Assembly: GCA_013336525.1 (NCBI GenBank)
Contig: JAAXTM010000003.1
Location: forward strand, 305,553-369,552
Origin: Geobacteraceae bacterium
Lineage (GTDB): Bacteria; Desulfobacterota; Desulfuromonadia; Geobacterales; Pseudopelobacteraceae
DNA: 64,000 nucleotides
Reading direction: 5' to 3'
Positions 9,341-19,200 of this stretch are shown here, in pieces. Under the pieces are notes generated by a model. That model worked only from the letters and a program-made list of their open reading frames with translations, made no database searches and was not told where the DNA came from. Each line of letters begins with the position of its first letter. The first letter of the stretch is position 1. The position numbers were made by a program, and so were the translations under genes.

Positions 9341-10090
9341 ATGTCTCGCTCAGTTTTATTTATTTTTGTGACTCTTTTAGTTAGTGTTTTTACATTGCAA
9401 AATGCAGAGGCACAAACAGTGTTGATTGATTACGGTCACAACGAACGTTTTAAAATCGAGGAAAAAGGTCCTCTCCATCTTTCCGGTCTTGCTGAAATTC
9501 TACAGACCGCTGGTGCCAAAATCGAAGTTCTTGCTGAACCGATCAGTGACAAAAGTCTTGAAAGAGCTGACAGTCTGGTAATCTCCGGTGCGTTTGCTCC
9601 GCTTGAACCTGCTGAGGTAGAGGCCGTTGTACGATTTATGCAAAGAGGCGGGAAACTGGCAGTCATGCTTCACATCGCCCCTCCTCTGAAGTCTCTCCTT
9701 GATCGTCTTAACGTAAGTTACACTAACGGAGTTATTCTTGAAGAGGAAAGCGTTATTGATAGTGTTAACCTCAACTTCCGGGTTAACCGGCTCGGCAGTC
9801 ATCCGGTTCTTCAGGGAGTAAATTCATTCAGCCTTTATGGAGCCTGGGGACTTATTAATCAGGATAAAAACGCTCGAGTTATTGCGTCCACCAGCCCAAT
9901 TGCCTGGATTGATCTCGACAGAAGCAAGATCAAGAAGAAAGAAGCAACAGCATCGTTTGGAGTCGTGATAGCCGGAGACCTTGGAAATGGAGGTTTTCTG
10001 GTTTTCGGAGATGATGCAATCTTTCAGAACAAGTTCCTGGACGAAAACAATAAGAAGCTGGCAGCAAATCTGGCTAACTGGCTCAAATAA
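9341..10090 (+). CDS. Secreted DUF4350/GATase-like protein
   Basis: A 249-residue exported protein (signal peptide to about residue 24, NAEA-QT). The body has an alternating beta/alpha pattern like the flavodoxin/GATase-type fold seen in DUF4350 proteins: VLIDYGHNERF at the start, DSLVISGAFAPLEPAEVEAV, then GGKLAVMLHIAPP, and a C-terminal FLVFGDDAIFQN. No catalytic Cys is visible, so it is probably a binding rather than enzymatic domain. CGGAGG lies six bases before the ATG at 9341, preferred to the in-frame TTG at 9311. The next gene is a pentahaem cytochrome on the same strand 120 bp away, so a shared transcript is possible but not shown. The family assignment is tentative. Confidence 0.75.
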   Translation: MSRSVLFIFVTLLVSVFTLQNAEAQTVLIDYGHNERFKIEEKGPLHLSGLAEILQTAGAKIEVLAEPISDKSLERADSLVISGAFAPLEPAEVEAVVRFMQRGGKLAVMLHIAPPLKSLLDRLNVSYTNGVILEEESVIDSVNLNFRVNRLGSHPVLQGVNSFSLYGAWGLINQDKNARVIASTSPIAWIDLDRSKIKKKEATASFGVVIAGDLGNGGFLVFGDDAIFQNKFLDENNKKLAANLANWLK

Positions 10091-10210
10091 GCTGTTTACT
10101 GTTTCATCGCTTGTAAAATGATTTGGGAGGAATAAATCCGTTCTCCAAAGTCAACGTACCACTCTCCCCCCTAAAGATGCTTTGCTATTAAAACAAACGG
10201 AGGAACATCT

Positions 10211-11689
10211 ATGCAAAAACAGTTGAAACGGATTGTTGTCACCACTCTTCTGCTTCTTACAGTCTGTGCTGTCGCGTTTGCGGCATCCTCATCACCATCG
10301 CCTTCGTCGGTTTTCCCTGTTGATCGCGACCTGTTCAAGCTTTACCCATCCCTTATGGTATACGAAAAGACCAAAGCCGGTTTTACCGAACCGGAAACCT
10401 GTGCGGGATGCCATCAGGAAAAGTATGACGAATGGCAAGGTTCCATGCACAGCCTGGCCTTGGTCGATCCGGTCTATCAGGGGGAATATAACAAGGCTGT
10501 CAAAGCAACACATGGTGAAGTATCGCGCCATTGTGCCAGTTGTCACACTCCGGCCGGGGTGGTAACCGGTGAGGTTTCAGGTCCTGGTCTTGCAGGTCGT
10601 TCGGCTGTTGCCAAAGCCGGGGTGTCTTGCGATGTATGCCATTCAGTAAGCGGCCTGAACCATACCAAAACTCCCAGCAAGGAGCCGGAAAACGGTTCCC
10701 TCGTGCTGCGTCCTGGCGAAGACGGTAAGGATGGCCCGATTCTGGTGAAACGTGGCCCATTCAAGCCTGAGGAAGGTTGCGGTGGCGGTTTTCACGATTG
10801 CAAACAGACAGATTTCCATGACAAAGGGGACCTTTGTGCCTCCTGCCACCAGGTCTATCACTACGACAAGCATTATCCGTTGGAAGCAACCTATCTGGAG
10901 TGGAAACACAGCCCATATGCTCAGAAGGATATCCACTGCCAGGATTGCCACATGGTGGATCATGAGACTTTTACCAGAAGTGCCGATACCATGACCAAGC
11001 CTCAGCGCAAGGAATACCGTCACTACTTTAACGGTGCCAACTATCTGGTCTACTATCTGGCCTCTCAAGCAGCCCAGAAAAACGGGGACAACGAACAGGC
11101 CAAGCGATTGATGAACCAGTACGATATGGCGGTCAAGCGGCTGCAGAAGGCTGCAGAGCTGGAGGTGTCTCCAATTTATCGTGGGGGTAGTCTTGCTGAG
11201 GTCAAAGTCCGGGTCAAGAACATACGGGCCGGGCATAACCTTCCCACCTCATTGACTAATGTTCGTCAGATGTGGCTGGAGATCATTGCAAAAGACGAGA
11301 AAGGTAAAGTTGTGCTGGCCAGTGGTGCCGTTGGTGCTGACGGTGCGTTGCCAACGGATGTCCGTAAATTTAGTTCCGATGGAATGGGCAGTGACATGCA
11401 CTTTGCCATTGACCCCTGGGTTGTGACCGCCTTTTCAAGTCACGAAACTATTCCACCTAAGGGTTATAAAGATGCCTACTACGGTATAGCGGTGCCAAAA
11501 GGGAGTAAGAAAATAACGGTTGAAGTCAAGCTGCGCTACCGGCAGGCAGACCAACAGGTTGCGGAGAAACTCTTGCAAGCGGTACCGGAAGATATCAACC
11601 TGGCACGGGACTACGGAGTGACCAAGATTCCAACCCTGCCGGTTGTGGATATGGTATCCATAAAGAGCGTGCTTGCAGTTAAGAACTAG
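10211..11689 (+). CDS. Periplasmic pentahaem c-type cytochrome
   Basis: A 492-residue exported protein with a signal peptide (to AFA-AS, about residue 24) and five CXXCH haem sites: CAGCH (~64), CASCH (~107), CDVCH (~140), CASCH (~209) and CQDCH (~243). Extra His residues between sites (SMHS, HYDKHYP, HSPY) can give bis-His ligation as in cytochrome c554/NrfB-like modules. The C-terminal half (from about 320) has no haem and looks like a beta-sandwich (VSPIYRGGSLAEVKVRVKN). Such proteins carry electrons across the periplasm in metal- or nitrogen-respiring bacteria; the partner is unknown. GGAGG precedes the ATG and a terminator follows at once, so the gene ends its transcript. Confidence 0.93.
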   Translation: MQKQLKRIVVTTLLLLTVCAVAFAASSSPSPSSVFPVDRDLFKLYPSLMVYEKTKAGFTEPETCAGCHQEKYDEWQGSMHSLALVDPVYQGEYNKAVKATHGEVSRHCASCHTPAGVVTGEVSGPGLAGRSAVAKAGVSCDVCHSVSGLNHTKTPSKEPENGSLVLRPGEDGKDGPILVKRGPFKPEEGCGGGFHDCKQTDFHDKGDLCASCHQVYHYDKHYPLEATYLEWKHSPYAQKDIHCQDCHMVDHETFTRSADTMTKPQRKEYRHYFNGANYLVYYLASQAAQKNGDNEQAKRLMNQYDMAVKRLQKAAELEVSPIYRGGSLAEVKVRVKNIRAGHNLPTSLTNVRQMWLEIIAKDEKGKVVLASGAVGADGALPTDVRKFSSDGMGSDMHFAIDPWVVTAFSSHETIPPKGYKDAYYGIAVPKGSKKITVEVKLRYRQADQQVAEKLLQAVPEDINLARDYGVTKIPTLPVVDMVSIKSVLAVKN

Positions 11690-11712
11690 TTCTCCATTCA
11701 TCAGATCACCTC

Positions 11713-11748
11713 ATCCCTTCCCTGACCCCGGGGGAGGGATTTTTTTTT
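11713..11748 (+). terminator. Rho-independent terminator after the cytochrome gene
   Basis: ATCCCT…CCC/GGGGGAGGGAT hairpin followed by nine T, 24 bp after the cytochrome stop. Confidence 0.85.
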
Positions 11749-11915
11749 ATACGTTCATGAAATGAAGGCGAATAAAGAAAAGTGAAAGTGCAATAAAGAA
11801 TTTTGCTCCACTTCATCTGGAGTCGTATGATTATTGACGTTGCCCATGGTGCAGAATTAAGCTATTTTAGCCGCAGCGTTGCTCCCCCAATCGGTATTAT
11901 CTGAAAGCAACTTAA

Positions 11916-14900
11916 ATGAGCATTTTTAGGCGCAAAATACATATCAAGCGCATTCTCAAAATTGCTGCGCTTGCTTTTGTTGGCGGCTTTACGCTGTTGC
12001 TGATCTTGCTGGCCTTGCTTCCGGTTTTTGTCAGCAGTCACACTGCACAGATCAGGATTCAGCAAGCTCTCTCCTCCTCGCTTAAACGGCAGGTGGTCTG
12101 GTCCAGTCTTGCCATGACCTGGTCTGAAGGTCTGACACTCTCCGGCCTTAAACTCGGCAATGGTCCGGCGCCACTTCTGAAGACTGATATTGATCAGATA
12201 TTTATTGATCCGTCAGTCGGCCGCGGAACCGATGGCCGCATCGGCATAAACCTCGTGGTAAAAGTCCGCAATGTCAGGGCTGAACTAGCCCCCGGTCCTC
12301 AAAAACCGCCTCCACCACCACCGACTAAAGATCCTTTGACCATGCTGGCAGAGTTGATTCAAAAAATTCAGGGGCTGGATTTTCCGTTGCCGGTAAATGT
12401 CAGCGTCATGATCGAAGTGGCACCACTGCAGGTTGGCTACCTGGCTCCAGCACCGGCGAAACAATTGCGCCTGCACGATTCCTCCTTCAACCTTTCCATG
12501 CCTTCTCTTGCCGACAAACCTGTTACTGCTCAACTGACCGGCCTGATTTCAGCCGATGGACGCGATATGGGGAAGATCAGCTGCCGTGCCAGGGTGAGCG
12601 ATCTGGCGACAAGAGAGCGGCGGATTCATCTCGCCTCGGCGCTCTTTGATGTTGAAGCGTCGGCACCCGGTACAAGCATATCTCTGACCGGCGGACTCAG
12701 CCAAGCTGACGGTTTTACCTCGCGCTGGAAATTGAACCTGCCCGCTTTGCTGGTGGTGGCGCACCCTTTTGCACCTTCAAATCTCCCGAAGCTGGATGGG
12801 GGTGTTGAACTCCTGCTGCAGGCAAAAAGTGATGCTAATCGCGATCTGCATGCAACGCTGACGGTTGACGGAACCGGACTGGCTGCTAGTGGCGGTTCGC
12901 TGAAAGCAAAGAAGATCGGGCCGCTTGATGTCAGATTGAAACAGAATATTGCTACCGATCATAAAATCCAGCGGGTAGGATTTCCTGACGGTAAACTGGC
13001 TGTCACCGGCCTTCTGGATGCTTCCTGGAGTGCAGCAGTGGTCCGGCCGTCAGGTCGTGACCGCTCGCTGGAGCTTCAATTCGGGCCGCTGAGTCTTGAT
13101 CTTGCCCGGGCACTTTCAGTTGCTACACCGTTCCTGCCTCCAGGCGCACCAGTCAAGGATCTAGCGGGGGAAGCATCACTCCGTTCTTTGTCGTTAAAGC
13201 TGGCCGGCCCCGACAATAACGGTAATCTTGCGGCCGCAGGATTACGTGTAAAACTCCCGCGTCTCCGGCTTGCGCTTAAAAACGGAGAGTTGACGGCTGA
13301 AGATACCGATCTGCTTCTTGAAAAAGTGGAGTGTCCGCTGATTGCCAAACTGCCGATCAGTCTGAATGCTGATCTGCTCTGGAGTCTCCGGCGTGCTGTC
13401 ATCACCGGTGCCCAGCCTCTCACTATTCTTGGGGGGCGCGGAAAAGTCGGGGCCGCTGTTACGGACCTCAACCTGAAGAGTTCCTCACCGCGTAAAATAG
13501 CTGCTTCCGTCCAGTTGAATCAAAACATTGACCTTGATAGAATTTCGCTTGGAACCAGGCTCTCCATTATTAAACCGCACGAACAGCTCCGACTTCTGGT
13601 CCGTGCTTCTGAGAATGGTGATATTGAGGCAAACCTTCCGGAGTTTGCCGTTACGGTAGACTCTCTGAGCGGTGTTCAATCCGGTAAGCGATACGGGCCG
13701 GTTCCTCTTTCCGCCTCTCTGGTCGCGACCGGCATTCATCTCCCTGCGGTCAAAGGTACCAAGCCGGCTCTGCAGCGGGCTGCCGCGACGGTTTCGGTGG
13801 GGGAATTTCTGCAGCTGTCTACCGAGGCTTCTCTTTCCGGGAGCTCTCCTCAACGTGCCGCCAACAGCGGTACTGCCCGGCTTGATCTGCGGCGTGCTAT
13901 CCCTTTTGCCGCTCCATTTGTTCAGTCCGGATTAAAGGCTGACGGAGTCGTGAGTGCAGTATGGAATCTGGCCGCACCGCTGCCGGAGAAAGCTGTTGTG
14001 ACCGATAAACATCCGTTGCGCAATGCCAGAGCGGGATTGTCACAGTTTGACAAGCTTGAGTTTGGTGTCAAACTTGACAGTATCTCTGCGACGGTTCCGT
14101 CCGCCAAAGGGACTATCACGGTGACCGGCCTGCGCAGCAAGCCGGACCTGCGGGTTATTTCTGCAAACAGAGGTGAGTCCGTCAGGTTTGAAGGTGGGGT
14201 GCAGTTCTCCGCTCTGAACGGTCTTTCGGGGACTTCAGCGAAACTCCCATCGCAGCATGGTTCGTTTACCTTCAATGGCGAACTATCCGGCTGGCGCGAA
14301 TTTCGCCTGAGCGAAGAGTTGCGGCTTGACCCGATTGCCGTTTCGCAAGAGGGAGAGTTAAACGTCAGTCGCATTGACTCCCTGTTGGACGAAAAGGAGC
14401 CGTTCAACATGGCGACACTGATCAAAAGATTGGACGCCACCCTGATAACCGATTTCAGCGGGGCGCTATCTCATGAATTGAAACCGTTTTTACCAGGCAT
14501 CGATCTGGCCGGAAATATCAACAGTGGTGTTCGTGTTGACTTAAGCGCCGGACGTGAGCTTGCGCTGCGTTGCTTCTTCAAAACAAAAGATTTTGGTGTT
14601 CAAATGGCCAACGGGACAAAGGTGGAAGATCTCCGTTCCGATATCGAGATTAATCGCGTGTATGCTTTGGCCGCATCAAAGGGTGAAAGCTGGCTGCCTC
14701 TGTCGACCGCTCTTGTCCGACCGTCAGCCGTTGTTTCAGCCAATCCTGGTGCAACTGAAGTTGCCGGCCGCATCCATGATGATTTGCGCGGTAATATTTC
14801 CGGAACCCGCTCATTCTCGATCCGTCGCGTTACAACCAAGGTGGCTGGAGTGCCGCTGGTCCTTACCGCACTGGAGGGTGATCTGCTGTTTGCTCAGGAA

Positions 14901-15524
14901 AAGATCGGCCTCAGTTTCTTTCAGGCGGATCTGCTGGGGGGGACGCTCCTTGCGAGCGGAGTATTCGACCTGAGTCGGGATGTTCCACGGGTAGCCGTTG
15001 CCGGTTCGCTTTCAAATCTTGATATTACCTATCTGTTGCCGGCAGAGAACAGAAAGCGGAGTGGTGATCAGGATGCCGAGATCACCGGCGAAATAAGTTT
15101 TACCGCGCCACTGACAGCCGAACAGCGCGAACTGTTTGAGCAGCTGCGGCTTGCGGTAAATCTGCGCAAGATAGGGGCCAACACAATAGAGAGGGCGCTC
15201 TTCAGCCTCGATCCGTACGAGCGCAACGAACAGCTGGTTGCCCAGCGCAAAATGCTGCGGCTTGGCGGCCTGAAAGGGTTGCGTGCCAATGCCGTTGACG
15301 GCGCTTTCAGTATGGAGGGTGAAGCTCATATTAAAGGGGTGACGGTTGATCTGCCGAAGGTTGAGCGATTGCGTATTTCCGAACTGCCGCTTCGTCAGGA
15401 ATTGGCCAGAAACAGGAAGGGAATCATGGCATTACGGGGCATTTTAGACCTGGTGCGAGCCGATACTCTGGTAATCGGCCCAAAAGGGGAACTGTCATTA
15501 AAGCGGAGGATGTATGAACAGTAG
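11916..15524 (+). CDS. AsmA-like envelope protein, YdbH type
   Basis: A 1202-residue protein with one N-terminal membrane helix (residues about 16-42, ALAFVGGFTLLLILLALLPV) and a very long periplasmic body of repeating short beta strands, the AsmA/TamB/YdbH pattern of bridge-like proteins thought to carry phospholipid between inner and outer membranes. A proline run (PPPPPPT, ~128) follows the N-terminal AsmA-like segment. The C-terminus (residues 1000-1200: GGTLLASGVFDLSR, then the AFSMEGEAHIKG stretch) is typical of the YdbH branch. The decisive context is the next gene, a DUF1318 lipoprotein overlapping by 11 bp: E. coli ydbH is followed by ynbE (lipoprotein) and ydbL (DUF1318). The function is by analogy, the family assignment by pattern and context. 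Confidence 0.8.
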   Translation: MSIFRRKIHIKRILKIAALAFVGGFTLLLILLALLPVFVSSHTAQIRIQQALSSSLKRQVVWSSLAMTWSEGLTLSGLKLGNGPAPLLKTDIDQIFIDPSVGRGTDGRIGINLVVKVRNVRAELAPGPQKPPPPPPTKDPLTMLAELIQKIQGLDFPLPVNVSVMIEVAPLQVGYLAPAPAKQLRLHDSSFNLSMPSLADKPVTAQLTGLISADGRDMGKISCRARVSDLATRERRIHLASALFDVEASAPGTSISLTGGLSQADGFTSRWKLNLPALLVVAHPFAPSNLPKLDGGVELLLQAKSDANRDLHATLTVDGTGLAASGGSLKAKKIGPLDVRLKQNIATDHKIQRVGFPDGKLAVTGLLDASWSAAVVRPSGRDRSLELQFGPLSLDLARALSVATPFLPPGAPVKDLAGEASLRSLSLKLAGPDNNGNLAAAGLRVKLPRLRLALKNGELTAEDTDLLLEKVECPLIAKLPISLNADLLWSLRRAVITGAQPLTILGGRGKVGAAVTDLNLKSSSPRKIAASVQLNQNIDLDRISLGTRLSIIKPHEQLRLLVRASENGDIEANLPEFAVTVDSLSGVQSGKRYGPVPLSASLVATGIHLPAVKGTKPALQRAAATVSVGEFLQLSTEASLSGSSPQRAANSGTARLDLRRAIPFAAPFVQSGLKADGVVSAVWNLAAPLPEKAVVTDKHPLRNARAGLSQFDKLEFGVKLDSISATVPSAKGTITVTGLRSKPDLRVISANRGESVRFEGGVQFSALNGLSGTSAKLPSQHGSFTFNGELSGWREFRLSEELRLDPIAVSQEGELNVSRIDSLLDEKEPFNMATLIKRLDATLITDFSGALSHELKPFLPGIDLAGNINSGVRVDLSAGRELALRCFFKTKDFGVQMANGTKVEDLRSDIEINRVYALAASKGESWLPLSTALVRPSAVVSANPGATEVAGRIHDDLRGNISGTRSFSIRRVTTKVAGVPLVLTALEGDLLFAQEKIGLSFFQADLLGGTLLASGVFDLSRDVPRVAVAGSLSNLDITYLLPAENRKRSGDQDAEITGEISFTAPLTAEQRELFEQLRLAVNLRKIGANTIERALFSLDPYERNEQLVAQRKMLRLGGLKGLRANAVDGAFSMEGEAHIKGVTVDLPKVERLRISELPLRQELARNRKGIMALRGILDLVRADTLVIGPKGELSLKRRMYEQ

Positions 15525-16113
15525 ATCAAGGAATATATCACTGGCGGTTGGCCTTGCACTTATAATCTCAGGCTGCACGCTTGCCAAGGTTGATGTCAAT
15601 GTCGTCAGCGAGCGGACATCGCTTGAAAACCAGGTACTCGGAACCTACAACAGTCTGAGTGAGGATATGCTGCTGGTCGCATCGGTGCGTGGCGTATCTC
15701 CGACCGGCAAGATTGAAGCTCCACCCCGCCATACGCCGGAGCAGCTTGATGCTACCCGGGCTTTGGAGACGATCGCATTCCATGCCGACGATATTGAAAT
15801 CTTTAAACGATTTGGCTGGATCGGTGAGAATCAGGAGGGGCTGCTGACCCCTTTCAAGCGTGAGACCCCAAAAGTACCGTCTGAAGAATTGAAGTCGTTT
15901 GCCGCCAATTACAGTGAGGCAGAATTTCAGCAGGTAGTGAGTGAGGTCAACCAGGCTCGTGAAGTGTTGATGATGCGCGTTGTGCAGACCAATGAAAATT
16001 TTACTGTCAAGGATCTGCCTGCTATTCGCAAGGTGTTTACCCGGATGAATCATCAGAACAGTGCACCCGGCTCCAAAGTGCAGGAAGCTGACGGCCGGTG
16101 GCGCACACTATGA
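15514..16113 (+). CDS. DUF1318 (YdbL-type) lipoprotein
   Basis: A 199-residue lipoprotein: the signal peptide ends in the lipobox LIISGC (Cys21). The mature part begins KVDVNVVSERTSLENQVLG and continues as a helical DUF1318-type domain. In E. coli the lipoprotein YnbE and the DUF1318 protein YdbL are separate partners of YdbH; here a lipid anchor and a DUF1318-like domain are on one chain, which looks like a fusion of the two roles. It overlaps the AsmA-like gene by 11 bp (ribosome site GCGGAGGATGT inside that gene) and its stop overlaps an ATG of the CHAT gene (ATGA, 16110-16113), so all three are probably translated together. The fusion idea is inference. Confidence 0.8.
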   Translation: MNSRSRNISLAVGLALIISGCTLAKVDVNVVSERTSLENQVLGTYNSLSEDMLLVASVRGVSPTGKIEAPPRHTPEQLDATRALETIAFHADDIEIFKRFGWIGENQEGLLTPFKRETPKVPSEELKSFAANYSEAEFQQVVSEVNQAREVLMMRVVQTNENFTVKDLPAIRKVFTRMNHQNSAPGSKVQEADGRWRTL

Positions 16114-16135
16114 AAAGATTACTGCGATTATACAA

Positions 16136-16246
16136 TTCCCTCTCCCTGAGGGAGAGGGGCAGGGTGAGGGGGACAGAGTTGATAAACATGACACTGCTGC
16201 CCCCTCATCCGGCCTGCGACCACCTTCTCCCTCATGGAGAAGGAAT
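16136..16246. repeat. 111-bp dispersed palindromic repeat, copy 1
   Basis: A GC-rich element beginning TTCCCTCTCCCTGAGGGAG and ending CTTCTCCCTCATGGAGAAGG, with hairpin-forming ends (CCCTCTCCCTGAGGGAGAGGG; TTCTCCCTCATGGAGAA). The second copy at 50610-50720 matches closely over both ends and differs in the middle. This is the kind of short non-autonomous palindromic repeat scattered in many proteobacterial genomes. It lies inside the 5' end of the CHAT gene frame and contains no in-frame stop. Confidence 0.85.
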
Positions 16247-16271
16247 TATCGGGAGATGGGTTGCAGGGTGC

Positions 16272-19200
16272 ATGAGAGTAACTCTAGTTGCGTCGCTTTT
16301 GCTGATTTGCACGGTCGTTTCGCATGCTCTGCCGCTTGGCGATGATCTGCTGGCACCGGCAGCGCCGAGACCGGCACCACGTTCCCGTCCGGAGATTTCC
16401 CCTCAGCCCGCCATATTCAGCTCACGGCAGGTTCTGTATGTTGCCCGTGCTGCTGACGGCACGCGTATGGTCACCGTCGAACGGGGGGATAAAGGCGATG
16501 AACTCTGGTTTTATTCATTCACCTCCATTCCGGAACTCCCCAGACTGCTCCATTCAAGCCCGGTTCGCCTGGCTGCACCGACCCTCAATTTAAACGGGAC
16601 TCTCGTTGCTTTTGTTGATACCCAGGATGATGTCAAAGGTGATGTCTGGCTTATTGATTTGACAAAATCTGATGCGGTTCCCCGGAGGTTGACCGGCAGG
16701 GAATCAGCCGATGATGCCCCGGTGTTTACGGGTGGCGAATCAGCGCTGGTATATCAGCGTCAGCAGCCAGGATCTGTGACCCGTGAACTGGTGAGGATTC
16801 ATCTTAAGGATAACCGGAGCGAACCGCTGCAGATCGGAATTGATGCGGCTTTTGCTGCCGCTTCGCCGGACGGGAGCAGATGGCTGTTCGTATCTCGGAA
16901 ATCAGATCCGAACGGTGATCTCTGGTTATGGAACGAAAAAGGTGGCCAGCTTACCCAGCTTACAGGTGGTGCCGAACGTGATCTATACCCTGCCTGGGAG
17001 GGTGCGGATACAATCCTTTTTACCCGTCAGACTGCCGTCGGAGGAAATGCTGCGACCGGCCGGGAATCTGGACAGATCTATCGCCTGCATCTCAAGCGGG
17101 CCGGCAATGACAGCTTCCCGTTTGTGTCACCACTCACATCTGCCGCATTGATGGCGGTGGCGCCGATTCCGGCGGGTGATCGTTTTTACTTTGTTGCCGG
17201 ACTGGCCGGCGGCGGTCAGGTGATGTCCCTCCCCGCATCCGGTGAAATTCCGGATCGCCCGACTGTTGCCGAACAGTGGGCGCTGGCGCAGATACTTCTG
17301 GAACGTCAGCCGCCGGATCCGGCCCATGCCCGTTTGGCTTCCGCCCGTGTCCTGGCACGGGAAGAGTCACCGACCTATGAAGGTGCACTTGCCGGATTAG
17401 CGTTGGCCGGACTGATGGAACAAGCTGGTGAAACTGCCCAGGCAGAAGAACAGTACGCTGCGGTAGCTAACCGTTACAGCCATTTGCCGCGTGAATCGTC
17501 ACTGGCTCAAATTGCGCGGATTAGAGTCCGGACGGCTCAGCGCTGCAGCGATGTTGTCCTGCTGCAGCGGCGTCAGGAGATAATACGTGAGGCTGAACAG
17601 ACCATGAAAGCCGCTGCAGAGGGGAAAGGTGCCGATGCAGCGGCCCGCTATCTGATCGATTCAGCTCGCCTTCTGGCTGATTTCGGCGGCGGTGCGGCCG
17701 ATCTGGTCGCCGCTGTCAGGCTGACCGAGAAGGTGCTGCCGCTGAAGGACGCCTCCCGCCCGCTCAAAGCGGAGGCTTCCCTGCGTCGCGCCGTGCTGCT
17801 GGCAAAACTTGAAGGTGGTCCGGGGGCGCTCGCATCGCTGGTAGAGGTGGCTTTGGATTACGCTGATCAAGAGGAGTGGGCTGATGCGGCAATTGTCGCC
17901 ATTCTTGATCAGGTCTCTCCACGTGATCGTTCAGATCAGGCGGCACTGTCAGCGCTGGCTGAAAAGTATCAGACGGCTCTTCCACGTCTGGCGATGGGTG
18001 CCTGGAACCGCCAGGGGGACGTTGCCTATCGGGCTAATGAGTGGGCCAAAGCCAAGGATGCCTATCGTACGGTACTTGAAAAATTCTCTCCGATCCCGAC
18101 TCCGACAGCAGCGGCGCGTTTTGCCCTCGCGGAAGTGCTTTATCGCGAGGAACGTTATGCGGAGGCCAAAGCGCTGTATGAAACGGAGATGAACCAGCAG
18201 CCGGAAGATACGCCGCTCTACCAGCTGGCCCGCGCCGCCTATATCCGTAAAACGGTTGCAGCTGGTGAAAGCCTCTACCGACTCGGAGAAACTGCAGCCG
18301 CACGTTCCACCTTTTTAGATCTTATTCGCTATGACGGGCGGAGTGTCGAAGCTCATCGCGGTTATATCAAGTCGGTTGCCGCCATGGGGCAGGCGGCTGA
18401 ACTGCTCGACCTGTACCGGAAGATGCTGAACTCCTATCCCGATGATCCGGTGCTGTTGTACGCAACCGGGCTGACGCTGACCTATCTGCCGGGGAGGGAG
18501 CGTCTGGAGGAAGCTGATCGTCTTATCTCACGTGCGGCGGACCGGATGCCGTCATCGGAGTATCCTCCCCAGACAAGAGGTTATATTGCCGAAGTAACTG
18601 AGACGGTTTATGGAGAGAGGGGCGGTCTGGAACGGGCGCTTGCACACTACCGCCGTGCCTGGCTGCTTAACCGGCCGCTGGAGCAGCCGGAAAACCGCGC
18701 CAACCTCGATCTTAACGTCGGCAACATTGCTTTTCTGCTCGGCAGTAAAGCAACAGCATGGAAGTTTTACAGCCAGCGTTTGGCCTCAAAGATCCCGTTT
18801 GACAATCCTGATACGGAGCTGATCTTTCAACAGCGCTATGCCGCTGTTGCCTTTCAGATGCATGAAAAAGAGGCTCCTGTCAGCGGTTATCTCAGGGCGC
18901 TCCAGCTGACAGAAGATCGCCTGAACCCGACCAGGCCGCTCGATCTGTTTGGCCGCCTGTCAAGGCGGGTCGTGGAGCGTCTCTTCTCCGGGACCGGGCG
19001 TGATCGGTCTGCCGATGCCGCACTGAACGAACAGCAATCGATAACCGCCGAACTTGAACTGTTGGGTGCGACACCTCCGGAAGCACCCCCTGCGGCGGCG
19101 TGGATCGTTTTTGATAAGACAATGCGCTCTTTGCTCTGGCGGCAACGGGCGCTGGTTTCCTCCGCATCTTCCTGGAACAGGGACGCCGCTAAAAGTGCCG

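Noticed and set aside
11820..11880. Sigma-70 promoter (TTGACG) before the AsmA-like gene
   Set aside because: A TTGACG is present but no matching -10 box is found at 16-18 bp spacing.
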